From Caryophanales bacterium UBA3210 (GTDB taxonomy: Bacteria > Bacillota_I > Bacilli_A > RFN20 > CAG-449), in assembly GCA_002363635.1 (NCBI GenBank), contig DEWM01000051.1, positions 1 through 14,070 of the forward strand: 14,070 bases of DNA, in the 5' to 3' direction. Below are positions 1-7,127 of the stretch, one piece after another (position 1 is the stretch's first letter; each line of letters starts with the position of its first letter). The notes under the pieces were generated by a model that was not told the DNA's origin, made no database searches, and worked only from the letters and a program-made list of their open reading frames with translations. Made by a program: the position numbers and the translations under genes.

Positions 1-16
1 CTCTTAGTTTTATCAT

Positions 17-55
17 AAGAAAAGCTGTCAGAAACTATTTTAGTTTCTTAACAGC
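17..55 (-). terminator. Rho-independent terminator after the HU gene
   Basis: Read on the minus strand, the arm GCTGT (51-55) pairs with ACAGC (24-28), and inside it AGAAACT pairs with AGTTTCT (42-48 with 30-36) around a short A/T-rich loop. A TTTTCTT tract follows the stem. It lies about 18 bases past the HU stop codon, so it most likely ends the HU transcript. On the plus strand the same hairpin is followed by CCCCTTTTT, so it could work in both directions. Confidence 0.8.
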
Positions 56-72
56 CCCTTTTTATTATATTA

Positions 73-351
73 TTATTTGTTAACTTCGTCTTTTGCTTGT
101 TTTGATTGTCTAAATGTGACAGCTTTTTGAGCAGGAATAGTAATAAATTCTTTTGTTCCTGGTGAGACAACTCTCTTGCTTGCTCTTTCTTTTACTTCGA
201 ACATACCAAAGCCTGCAATCTTAACTTCATTGCCTTTTGAAAGTTCTTCAAGCATAATGTCAAAAACTGCATTAACTGCGGTTTCTGCATCTTTTTTAGA
301 TAATTCTGTTTTAGAATTAACTAAACTAATTAATTCATTTTTATTAATCAT
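73..351 (-). CDS. hup: DNA-binding protein HU
   Basis: This 92-residue protein is a histone-like HU/IHF-family protein, which works as a dimer that bends and compacts DNA in the nucleoid. The N-terminal helical dimerisation part (1-45) starts INKNELISLV and continues with the usual alternating helices. GFGMFEVKERA (47-57) is the family signature leading into the DNA-clasping beta arm (about 53-75). The arm tip normally reads R-N-P; here it is V-S-P (62-64), so the intercalating proline is kept while the preceding residues differ. The C-terminal IPAQKAVTFRQSK region is normal, and the length is that of the family. The start is supported by an AGGGAG ribosome binding site 10 bases upstream. The gene is separated from rluB by 176 bases with its own terminator and likely promoter, so it is probably transcribed alone. 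Identification is firm; whether it is the only HU in the genome cannot be told. Confidence 0.96.
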   Translation of the reverse strand: MINKNELISLVNSKTELSKKDAETAVNAVFDIMLEELSKGNEVKIAGFGMFEVKERASKRVVSPGTKEFITIPAQKAVTFRQSKQAKDEVNK

Positions 352-397
352 GATAAATTTTCTCCCTCAATTCCGTAAAATTAATCTAACACACAAA

Positions 398-426
398 ATT
401 ATAATTGGCAATATCTAGAATCAAAA
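398..426 (-). promoter_or_regulatory. Likely promoter of the HU gene
   Basis: A perfect TATAAT -10 box is seen on the minus strand at 398-403. The best -35 candidates are TTTTGA at 421-426 (17-base spacer) or TTGATT at 419-424 (15-base spacer), both imperfect. Transcription would start near 391, giving a leader of about 40 bases before the ATG at 351. The position between the rluB terminator and HU suits a promoter, but in AT-rich DNA a TATAAT alone is weak evidence. Confidence 0.45.
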
Positions 427-488
427 TTCTTGATTGATGCGTGAAGAAGTGGCAGTAATTAGGACTTTTTAATGAAATTTTTTTGTTT

Positions 489-516
489 AAAAAAGAGAGA
501 CTCACTAAAATCTCTC
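489..516 (-). terminator. Rho-independent terminator closing the 13-gene cluster
   Basis: On the minus strand GAGAGA (511-516) pairs with TCTCTC (495-500) around a loop of 10 bases, followed directly by TTTTTT (489-494). It begins 12 bases after the rluB stop codon. The stem is short (6 base pairs) but position and T-run are right for the end of the long series starting at sufC. Confidence 0.7.
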
Positions 517-527
517 CTAAAATATAT

Positions 528-1295
528 CTATTTATTCTTAATCTTATAAGAAGGAATAATATTTTTTTCTTTATTAGTTAGACACATTTTTTTAAGTTTA
601 TTAACTTCTTCTTCAGTTAATAAGCGATACTCTCCACGCTTAACTCCATCTAAAGTTAAAAAACCAATTGAATCACGATTAAGTGCTTTGACATGATAAT
701 CAAAGTGTTCAAACATACGTCTTACTTGACGGTTTCTACCTTCGTGAATAGTAATTTGAAGCTGAGTTTTATTCATGCTTCTAAATTTTAATTCAATCTC
801 AGCAGGTTGAGTTAAACCATCTTCAAGAAGAACACCTTTTTCTAATTCCTTAATATGTTCATCTTTAACAAAAGAATCTAAGGTTACAAAATATGTTTTA
901 TTTAAATGAGTAGAAGGATGAGTAACTAAATTGGTAAGTTCTCCATCATTAGACACAAGTAATAAACCAGAAGTATTAAAATCAAGTCTACCAACAGGAT
1001 ATAAACGAGTTTTCTCTTTAGTAAAGAAATCAATGACAGTTGTTCTGCCTCGATCGTCTTTTGCAGTAGATACTACTCCTATAGGTTTATTAAATAAATA
1101 AGTGACAGTTTTAGTATTTGATTTTACGACATTACCTTCAAGTTCAATTACATCATTAGACGTAACCTTAACACCCATTTCGGTAACAACCTTACCATTT
1201 ACTTTAACTTTACCTTCGCTTATTAAGCGTTCTGCTTCTCTTCTAGAGCATAGGCCAAGTTCACTCATTCTTTTTTGTAATCTAATTTCTTCCAT
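528..1295 (-). CDS. rluB: 23S rRNA pseudouridine synthase, RluB/RsuA family
   Basis: This enzyme isomerises a specific uridine in ribosomal RNA to pseudouridine; RluB acts on 23S rRNA near the peptidyl transferase centre. An S4 RNA-binding domain occupies about 3-60 (RLQKRMSELGLCSRREAERL). The catalytic domain carries GRLDFNTSGLLL, with the catalytic aspartate at D105. The later EGRNRQVRRMF (185-195) is the second hallmark of the RsuA/RluB/RluE/RluF group. With 255 residues it has a normal length; the last 20 residues are a lysine-rich tail. The ATG follows an AAGGAA ribosome binding site overlapping the stop of the trigger-factor-like gene, 8 bases away, so it is the last gene of the cluster and is followed by a terminator. 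The choice of RluB over RsuA rests on Firmicute precedent and the presence of the full S4 domain; the exact target base is inferred. Confidence 0.9.
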   Translation of the reverse strand: MEEIRLQKRMSELGLCSRREAERLISEGKVKVNGKVVTEMGVKVTSNDVIELEGNVVKSNTKTVTYLFNKPIGVVSTAKDDRGRTTVIDFFTKEKTRLYPVGRLDFNTSGLLLVSNDGELTNLVTHPSTHLNKTYFVTLDSFVKDEHIKELEKGVLLEDGLTQPAEIELKFRSMNKTQLQITIHEGRNRQVRRMFEHFDYHVKALNRDSIGFLTLDGVKRGEYRLLTEEEVNKLKKMCLTNKEKNIIPSYKIKNK

Positions 1296-1303
1296 ATATT
1301 TCC

Positions 1304-2233
1304 TTAGTTATTGTTTTCGAATAAGAATTTTGCAACTTTATTTTGTAATAAGTCTTTCTTTAAATCTTCCATCTTACCATCAGCGAAGAATTCTTTAACT
1401 TTTTCAAGTGGGATATTATACATTGTTGTATAAGCATTTAATCTGTTATTGATATCTTCTTCTGTTGGGATTAAGTTTTCTTTTTCACCAATTAAAGTGA
1501 ATAATTTATCAATCTGAACTGATTTAGAAGCCTGTGGTTTCATTGTTTCTTTGAATGCATCAAGAGATGAACCTGAGATTTCTAAATATTTTTCTAATGT
1601 GATACCTTGACGCGCAAATTCTGCATCATAATATCTAATCATTTCATCATATTTAGCATTTAATTCTTCATTAGAAACTTCAATGTTTGAATTTGAAATA
1701 ATGTTTTCAGAAACTTTTTCTACGTATGCATTGAATGCTTCATCTTCGTGTCGCATTGAGATTTCTCTTTCGATTTCTTCTCTTAAAGCTTTTAAAGAAG
1801 CAATACCAACCTTTTGAGCGAATGCATCATCTAATGCTGGCTTAGATTTTACTTGATGAACTTTACATTTGAATAATGCTTTTTTACCTTTTAAGTTTTC
1901 TGCTTGGTAATTTTCTGGGAATGTAACGTTAACATCGACATCTTCACCTGCTTTATGACCTACTAATTGATCTTCAAAACCTGGGATAAATGTACCTGAG
2001 CCTAATGTTAAGTCGTAATTTTCGCCTTTACCACCTTCAAAAGCTACTCCATCAACAAAGCCTTCAAAGTCGATAGTAACTACGTCACCGATACTAGCAA
2101 CATCGTCTTTTGCAGCATATGCTTTTGGATTATTCTGTAATCTAGTAAGTTCTTTATTTACTTCTTCTTCTGTTGCCTTAGGTGCAACTTCTTTACCTAA
2201 TTTTAAACCTTTATATTCTGATAAATTTGCCAT
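1304..2233 (-). CDS. tig: Trigger-factor-like chaperone/prolyl isomerase lacking the ribosome-binding domain
   Basis: The sequence matches trigger factor from just before the FKBP domain to the C-terminus. Residues 6-35 correspond to the linker after the ribosome-binding domain. The FKBP-type prolyl isomerase domain spans about 48-130, with DFEGFVDGVAFEGG (55-68), IPGFEDQLVGHKAG (83-96) and FPENYQAENLKGKKALF (105-121). The rest is the SurA-like helical chaperone arm. Trigger factor normally has about 430 residues; this one has 309, because the N-terminal domain with the ribosome-docking GFRxGK loop is absent. It is not a frameshift: the previous gene stops only 19 bases upstream, and an ideal AAGGAG sits 6 bases before this ATG. 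So it cannot dock on the ribosome in the classical way and may act as a free cytoplasmic chaperone, unless a second trigger factor exists elsewhere. The tig symbol is used by homology only. It sits between a TPR-like protein gene and rluB. Confidence 0.88.
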   Translation of the reverse strand: MANLSEYKGLKLGKEVAPKATEEEVNKELTRLQNNPKAYAAKDDVASIGDVVTIDFEGFVDGVAFEGGKGENYDLTLGSGTFIPGFEDQLVGHKAGEDVDVNVTFPENYQAENLKGKKALFKCKVHQVKSKPALDDAFAQKVGIASLKALREEIEREISMRHEDEAFNAYVEKVSENIISNSNIEVSNEELNAKYDEMIRYYDAEFARQGITLEKYLEISGSSLDAFKETMKPQASKSVQIDKLFTLIGEKENLIPTEEDINNRLNAYTTMYNIPLEKVKEFFADGKMEDLKKDLLQNKVAKFLFENNN

Positions 2234-2239
2234 TTTTTT

Positions 2240-2245
2240 CTCCTT
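2240..2245 (-). promoter_or_regulatory. Strong ribosome binding site fixing the short trigger-factor start
   Basis: AAGGAG on the minus strand, followed by six A's and the ATG at 2231-2233. It is a near-perfect site and leaves only 19 bases to the stop codon of the upstream gene. It therefore shows that the protein really begins just before the FKBP domain and has not been cut short by a wrong start choice. Confidence 0.85.
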
Positions 2246-2252
2246 TCGACAA

Positions 2253-4037
2253 TTACATCATAAATAGATAAGTATCGTTAGTCTTATAGAAAGCTTTTTC
2301 TTTCTTAGACTCATTTTTAATACTTTCTTTAAGTTTTTTCTGTAAGTCTACAGTATCTTTATTAAGTTTTTTTGCAATCTTAATTAAGATGCTATAAATA
2401 CCTACTGAATATAAATTATGCATATTCTTTGTAATAATATCGTATGCATAAGATAAATCTTTTTGATTGTTAAGCGCTAAAAGACCTAAAGCACATAACT
2501 CATTTTCATTACCAAATGAAGCATAATCATCTTCGTATTTATCATAGACTCTCTTTGCTTCTTCAAATTCTTTATTTTGGATTAATAACCAAATATAAAG
2601 ATCGTAATGCATTAATTCATAATAATCTTTATTTTCGTAATCATTATATAGGTCTCTAGCCTCTTTTAAGGCTTCTTCTAAACCTTTTTCTTCATAAGTG
2701 ATTAAGACTTTATATAAAGAAGAAGTATAATCATCTTTAACTAATTTCTTAACCATTTCTAGATTAGGTTTAAGACCATATGTTCCATAAAAATAACCAC
2801 GTAATAAAGTTTCATTTTTAAGTTCAGTTTTCTTTAATAACTTTTTAAATTCTTTTTTAGAATATTTTGAAGGGGCAAACATATTAACAAATTCAAATGC
2901 TTGCTCAGCAGTTGAGACATCATTAATTTGTTCATATGCCTTTTTAGCCTCAGCAAAATTAGACTTAAATAAGTAATAAATGATTTTAAAGAATTTACTA
3001 CTAGAGTCATTAGGTACTTCATTTTCTAAATGATCAATACAATCTTTTAGATGTTCAGTATCATTTTTAACGACGTATGCATTTGCAAGATTTTCATAAA
3101 TTTGAGGAACATCAATATCTTTTTGAGCCTCTAATAAATATTCTAAAGACTTATTCATACCTAAATTAGTTTCTAAGCATCCATATAAGATACCTAAATA
3201 TAATCTAACATTAGGACGATTCTCTTTGAGTTTTTCAAAATATTCAATAGCCTCTAAATAGATTTCTCCATCTAAGACTACACTCATCATCATTTGGAAA
3301 ACTTCACCTTCATTAAATTGATCTAATTTAATCTTCGTTAGTTCATCAAATGCTAAACGATAATTTTTCTTCATCGCGTGATATTCTGCAATTGTTAATT
3401 GGCCTCTATCAAGTAAATCTGTGTCTTTCAACTCTTCATAGAAATATTCATCATAATGAGGATAATGTTCTATTAAAGAAATCTTTAAACCCATTAAATT
3501 GATGAACGAATCTCCTGGATGAAGGACTGCAAACTTATTAAAACATTCTTTAGCCTCTTTAACGAGTTCGTTATTGATATAGTAATCAATTAACATGATG
3601 TTTAGATTATTTAAGTCATTCTTACATTCTGGGAAAGACATTGTCTTATCAATAGACTCTTTCAATTTAGGTGAATAATCATTTTTATACATGCTTAAAT
3701 ATAAAGTTTCACCTAAAGAAGTAAGATAAGAATCATGTTTATCTTTCTTCGCATATCTTAAAACTTCTTCAATATCTTTAAATTTTCTAGAATCAATTAA
3801 ATACGCTAAATAAGCTTCATAAGATAATTCTCTAAGTTTTTTACCACCAGAGAAAATCTTTTTAAAATTTTCACCGATTTGTTCTTTCTTATCTTGGAAA
3901 GAAGTTTCTAAATCAATTAATGTGATATAAAATAAAGCTCTTAAGTCTTTAGTAGATTCATATAATTTTGTTAACCCAGCATAAGCTTGCTTTGTTTGTC
4001 CAGATTGAATCCATGCAATATAATCTTCTAAACGCAT
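2253..4037 (-). CDS. Large TPR-like helical repeat protein of unknown function
   Basis: I do not recognise a named family. The 594-residue protein is built of amphipathic helix pairs like tetratricopeptide repeats. Examples are the stretches at about 213-236, 255-273 (GEIYLEAIEYFEKL), 311-335, 357-372 (KSNFAEAKKAYEQ), 449-465 and 486-502 (NKEFEEAKRVYDKYED), with recurring A-Y/F and E-A spacing. No signal peptide, membrane segment or enzymatic motif is visible, so it is probably a cytoplasmic scaffold or adaptor. It is rich in Lys, Glu, Leu and Tyr, and the last 25 residues are a lysine-rich tail. Its ATG overlaps the msrA stop by one base (TAATG), with AAGGAG inside the msrA end, so the two are probably translationally coupled. 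The trigger-factor-like gene follows after 19 bases. This context suggests a role in protein maintenance, which is inference only. Confidence 0.85.
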   Translation of the reverse strand: MRLEDYIAWIQSGQTKQAYAGLTKLYESTKDLRALFYITLIDLETSFQDKKEQIGENFKKIFSGGKKLRELSYEAYLAYLIDSRKFKDIEEVLRYAKKDKHDSYLTSLGETLYLSMYKNDYSPKLKESIDKTMSFPECKNDLNNLNIMLIDYYINNELVKEAKECFNKFAVLHPGDSFINLMGLKISLIEHYPHYDEYFYEELKDTDLLDRGQLTIAEYHAMKKNYRLAFDELTKIKLDQFNEGEVFQMMMSVVLDGEIYLEAIEYFEKLKENRPNVRLYLGILYGCLETNLGMNKSLEYLLEAQKDIDVPQIYENLANAYVVKNDTEHLKDCIDHLENEVPNDSSSKFFKIIYYLFKSNFAEAKKAYEQINDVSTAEQAFEFVNMFAPSKYSKKEFKKLLKKTELKNETLLRGYFYGTYGLKPNLEMVKKLVKDDYTSSLYKVLITYEEKGLEEALKEARDLYNDYENKDYYELMHYDLYIWLLIQNKEFEEAKRVYDKYEDDYASFGNENELCALGLLALNNQKDLSYAYDIITKNMHNLYSVGIYSILIKIAKKLNKDTVDLQKKLKESIKNESKKEKAFYKTNDTYLFMM

Positions 4038-4837
4038 TAATTCTCTCCTTTCTTATATCTACCACTTATTCTAAGTTCTTCTTCCATTTTTAAAGGATTC
4101 TTCAAATGGAAATCTTGATGCTCTTCTTCAGCTTTATAGAAAATAGTAGAATCTAATAATTCAACGACAACTTCTTTCTTAAAATTGTCTTCATATTCTT
4201 TTTTTATTTTATTAAAGACAGCTTTTTCTTCTAAAGAAGAAGTAAAAACTGCTGTAGTATATGAAGAACCTCTATCGATAAATTGACCATCTTTATCAAA
4301 TGGGTCAATAGAGGCAAAATACGCTCGTAAAAGATCCTCATAACTAATTTCTCTGTCATCATAATAAATTAAGACAGTTTCTTTATGTCCAGTTAATTGC
4401 TTTTTAACATCAAGATATTTTGGATTAACAGTTTTTCCTCCTGCATATCCAGAAATAACTTTCTTTACCCCTTTCATTTCATAATAAGGTAAAGCCATAC
4501 ACCAAAAGCAACCACCTGCAAATAAAGCATTTTTTATATGATGAGGGATAATTAAAGTACTATCTTCATCGTCGTAAGTATAATCAAAGAAGACATTTAA
4601 TTCTTCTTTAATAATCACAGTTAGAGAACTTGATGCCTTAAATCTAAAATAATCAAAATTCCCTTCGATTAAATAAATAAGAGCATCTTTAATTAAAGAT
4701 GAAGAACCTTCAAAAATAGTAGGTTCATCAATCTTTTTATAAACACTAAGTTTATCTTCCTCGTTTTCAAATAGAAAACAGTAATTATCTCTAGTCAATT
4801 TATTTTCTTCATTAAGTTTTACAGTAGGTAAAATCAT
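4037..4837 (-). CDS. msrA: Peptide methionine sulfoxide reductase MsrA with an N-terminal extension
   Basis: MsrA reduces methionine-S-sulfoxide in proteins back to methionine using thioredoxin. The MsrA domain covers about 103-262. FAGGCFWC (106-113) holds the catalytic C110, with C113 as a likely resolving cysteine; VISGYAGGKTVNPKYLDV follows; GHKET (150-154) supplies the conserved glutamate E153; and EEEHQDFHLKNP (237-248) is the usual C-terminal motif. Residues 1-100 are an extra region I cannot assign. It is acidic and mixed alpha/beta in character (SSSLIKDALIYLIEG at 45-59, then alternating hydrophobic strands) and brings the length to 266 against about 160-200 for a plain MsrA. No MsrB is fused or nearby. 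The ATG abuts the parB stop with no gap (TAGATG) and is preceded by AGGAGG, so this start, including the extension, is well supported. It overlaps the next gene by one base. Confidence 0.93.
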   Translation of the reverse strand: MILPTVKLNEENKLTRDNYCFLFENEEDKLSVYKKIDEPTIFEGSSSLIKDALIYLIEGNFDYFRFKASSSLTVIIKEELNVFFDYTYDDEDSTLIIPHHIKNALFAGGCFWCMALPYYEMKGVKKVISGYAGGKTVNPKYLDVKKQLTGHKETVLIYYDDREISYEDLLRAYFASIDPFDKDGQFIDRGSSYTTAVFTSSLEEKAVFNKIKKEYEDNFKKEVVVELLDSTIFYKAEEEHQDFHLKNPLKMEEELRISGRYKKGEN

Positions 4838-5665
4838 CTAGTCCTCCTGCAATTTTTCTTTAATAAATTTGTTTAAATCTTTTTTAGACTTAAATCTAAT
4901 GGTTAATTTATTTCTCGATACTTCAACTTTTGCGTTGTTCGCACTTGCTAAACGGTCCATCTTTTCTTGATAAGGTGAAGGATGTTTATATGAAGTAATT
5001 AATCTTTCAATTTCTCTAGCAGATAAATTCTTTTCGATAATTTCTTGTAAATATTTATTCGCATCATCATCACTTAAACCTACTAATGCACGAGCTTGGC
5101 CATAAGTAATTTTTTCTTTTTTAAGAGCCTGTTTTACTTCTATAGGAAGTTTATCTAAACGAATAATATTATTTACTTGAGAAATAGAAATTTTAGAAAT
5201 AAGCGCAATATCTTTTCTAAGGACATGGAATTCTTTAGTTAAGATATTAAATGTACTAGTTTTAGTTAAGATGTTATCGTGAAGTTTACTTGCAGATCTA
5301 TTTAAAATTAAATAGATAAGTAAGTCATCATCAACATCCTTAACAAAACATGGGATAGTTTCATAACCCATCTTTTTTGCAAAATAATATCTTTTAAATC
5401 CAGAAACAACTTCGTATTCATTTTCATGTTTACGAACAAGAATTGGATTTAAAATACCATTATCTTTAATGGATTTTTTTAAATCCTTATAGTCTTGATC
5501 ATTAAAGAAATGATCTTTACAAATATAAGGAAATTGAATTTTATTTAATGGTAAATTTAAAGTTAAATCTTCTCCTTTAGGCTTAGCAAAAGCATCAATG
5601 ATGTCTTCATCTTGATATTTTTTAATTAATGACGAAAGGTTACGATTCTTCTTTTTATTTTCCAT
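4838..5665 (-). CDS. parB: Divergent chromosome-partitioning protein ParB/Spo0J
   Basis: ParB binds parS sites near the replication origin, spreads as a CTP-dependent clamp and works with ParA in chromosome segregation. The order of parts is normal: a basic N-terminus with LSSLIKKY, the ParB/sulfiredoxin-like domain (about 36-120) with SIKDNGILNPILVRK (65-79), a helix-turn-helix around 150-170, YGQARALVGLS (188-198) and a C-terminal dimerisation region (about 245-270). The motifs that hold CTP are altered, however. The usual GERRxRA box reads GFKRYYFA (89-96), and the usual ENLQRxDLNP box reads LILNRSASKL (119-128), keeping only one arginine. At 275 residues the length is normal. The start overlaps parA by 11 bases and has GGGAG upstream. 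Placement next to parA and rsmG makes ParB much more likely than Noc or a plasmid protein. Whether it still binds CTP is open. Confidence 0.92.
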   Translation of the reverse strand: MENKKKNRNLSSLIKKYQDEDIIDAFAKPKGEDLTLNLPLNKIQFPYICKDHFFNDQDYKDLKKSIKDNGILNPILVRKHENEYEVVSGFKRYYFAKKMGYETIPCFVKDVDDDLLIYLILNRSASKLHDNILTKTSTFNILTKEFHVLRKDIALISKISISQVNNIIRLDKLPIEVKQALKKEKITYGQARALVGLSDDDANKYLQEIIEKNLSAREIERLITSYKHPSPYQEKMDRLASANNAKVEVSRNKLTIRFKSKKDLNKFIKEKLQED

Positions 5666-6413
5666 TTAAAATCTCCCTTGCAAGTGATAAGTAAGCAACT
5701 GAACCAGTTGCAGTAGGTCTAAAATCAGTTACAGGTTTACCATAATATGCTGCTTCTGCAATTGAGTTGTTACGAGGAATTTCTGTAACGAAAGTCTTTT
5801 CTTTAAATAAAGAACGAACTTCTGTAGTAATATCAGTTGCAAGTTTTAATCTAGCATCATACATAGTAAGTAAGAAACCTAGAATTTCTAAGTTATGGTT
5901 ATAATTCTTTTGAACTCTAGAAATAGTACTTAAGATTTGAGCGACTGCTTCTAAAGCATAGAATTCACATTGAACAGGTACTAAAACCTGATCTGCTGCA
6001 CAAAGTGCATTTAATGAAAGTAAGCCTAATGAAGGAGGACAATCAATAATGATAAAATCATATTCTTTAGTTAAAGATGCAATAGCATTTTTAAGTAAAT
6101 ATAAAGGTTCTTGATCGTGAGTCTTCGCTTCAATAGTTGCAAGTTTTAAGTTTGCCATAATAACATCGATATTTTTATTTTCACTCTTACGAATAGTTTT
6201 ATTAATATCAAAATCAGTTGTTAAAGCATCTAAAATAGTTTTTCTAACAGCAGTAGGGTCAAGTCCAAGTCCCCTACCTGCATTTCCCTGAGGGTCCATA
6301 TCAATAATTAAGACAGATTTGTTAAGTTTTGCGAAAGCACCTGCTAAAGAGATTGCAGTAGTAGTCTTACCAACTCCGCCTTTTTGATTACTTATTGCAA
6401 TAATTCTTGTCAT
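5655..6413 (-). CDS. parA: Chromosome-partitioning ATPase ParA/Soj
   Basis: ParA is a deviant Walker ATPase that binds DNA nonspecifically in its ATP-bound dimer form and is cycled by ParB; in Firmicutes Soj also modulates DnaA. The deviant Walker A motif KGGVGKTTTA lies at 11-20 with signature lysine K11. IIDMDPQGNAGRGLG (36-50) is the switch I region, and IIIDCPPSLGLLS (121-133) the Walker B region with D124. The 252-residue length and the absence of an N-terminal helix-turn-helix extension fit the short chromosomal type. The ribosome binding site AGGAGGAG overlaps the rsmG TAG stop, leaving 9 bases between the genes, and the 3' end overlaps parB by 11 bases, so coupled expression with parB is expected. 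Unlike its partner ParB, its motifs are fully canonical. Confidence 0.96.
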   Translation of the reverse strand: MTRIIAISNQKGGVGKTTTAISLAGAFAKLNKSVLIIDMDPQGNAGRGLGLDPTAVRKTILDALTTDFDINKTIRKSENKNIDVIMANLKLATIEAKTHDQEPLYLLKNAIASLTKEYDFIIIDCPPSLGLLSLNALCAADQVLVPVQCEFYALEAVAQILSTISRVQKNYNHNLEILGFLLTMYDARLKLATDITTEVRSLFKEKTFVTEIPRNNSIAEAAYYGKPVTDFRPTATGSVAYLSLAREILNGK

Positions 6414-6422
6414 AATCTCCTC

Positions 6423-7127
6423 CTATAGTGGTTTCTTTTTTATTTGGCCATAATTTCTAGGATATCCTAGAGGAGTATGACCAACTTTCTTAACAAAGAC
6501 ATTTCCTCTTACATCATTTTCTGAAGGAAGTGTTGTAGTTTGAATCTTATCTAATACTAAATTTAATTTCTTAAATGCATTAGTACATTCATTAACTTCT
6601 TCTTGATACGCTCTACCTTTTAAAGCGATTAAATCCCCGTTAACTTTAAGCATCTTTGAGCCAATTTCAAGTAAGATGTTTAAGCGTGATACTGCTCTAA
6701 AGCATACGATATCAAATTCTTCTTCATGATTTTTAGAAAAATCTTCACTTCTTTCATTAATAATTTCAACATTCTTTAATGACAATTTATCAACTACTTC
6801 TTGTAAGAAATTACATCTTTTAGTTAAAGGTTCTAAAAGACTAACTCTTAAAGAAGGATAGCAAATGGCAAGTACTAAACCAGGGAATCCTGCTCCAGTA
6901 CCTACATCAATAAGTTTTTGAGAATCAATCTTATAATCAAAAGTAAATAATAAAGAATCATAAAAATGCTTTTCTAATACTTCGTCATGTTCAGTAATGC
7001 CTGTTAAGTTCATTACTTTATTTTTTTCCACGAGTAAAGTCCAGTATTCTTCAAGCTGAGAATATTGTTCATCAGTTAAAGATAAACCGTTTTTAGATGT
7101 TAATTTTACAAATTCTTCTTTATTCAT
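6423..7127 (-). CDS. rsmG: 16S rRNA m7G527 methyltransferase RsmG (GidB)
   Basis: RsmG methylates N7 of G527 in the 530 loop of 16S rRNA with S-adenosylmethionine; loss gives low-level streptomycin resistance in other bacteria. Family motifs are seen in order: MNLTGITE (39-46), KHFYDSLL (53-60), the SAM-binding DVGTGAGFPGLVLA (74-87), CFRAVSRL (142-149) and LIALKG (166-171). The C-terminus ends in GQIKKKPL as is usual. Length (234) is normal. The start codon shares one base with the mnmG stop (TAATG); the upstream AAAGG inside mnmG is only a moderate ribosome binding site, which suggests translation by coupling to mnmG. The mnmG-rsmG-parA-parB order is the conserved origin-proximal arrangement of Firmicutes. 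Confidence 0.97.
   Translation of the reverse strand: MNKEEFVKLTSKNGLSLTDEQYSQLEEYWTLLVEKNKVMNLTGITEHDEVLEKHFYDSLLFTFDYKIDSQKLIDVGTGAGFPGLVLAICYPSLRVSLLEPLTKRCNFLQEVVDKLSLKNVEIINERSEDFSKNHEEEFDIVCFRAVSRLNILLEIGSKMLKVNGDLIALKGRAYQEEVNECTNAFKKLNLVLDKIQTTTLPSENDVRGNVFVKKVGHTPLGYPRNYGQIKKKPL

Noticed and set aside
176..418. 80-residue plus-strand open frame over the HU gene
   Set aside because: It is antisense to a clear HU gene, has no ribosome binding site and shows no family resemblance; it is a shadow frame.
1102..1398. 98-residue plus-strand open frame over rluB and the trigger-factor-like gene
   Set aside because: It crosses two well-supported minus-strand genes, is rich in Ser and Leu as expected for an antisense frame, and has no start signal.
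2234..2700. Missing trigger-factor N-terminal domain encoded upstream in another frame
   Set aside because: The upstream DNA is the intact 3' end of the TPR-like gene in its own frame, and no GFRxGK-type motif is seen in the alternative frames given.
4477..4530. Loss of the glutamate after GCFWCM in MsrA as an inactivating change
   Set aside because: This position varies in Firmicute MsrA of the GCFWCM type, and the catalytic C110 and the E153 in GHKET are present, so the enzyme looks active.
5340..5370. TGGG..CCCA inverted repeat around GTTTCAT within parB as an internal parS
   Set aside because: It lacks the CACGTG core and its symmetry is only four bases per arm inside coding sequence; taken as chance.
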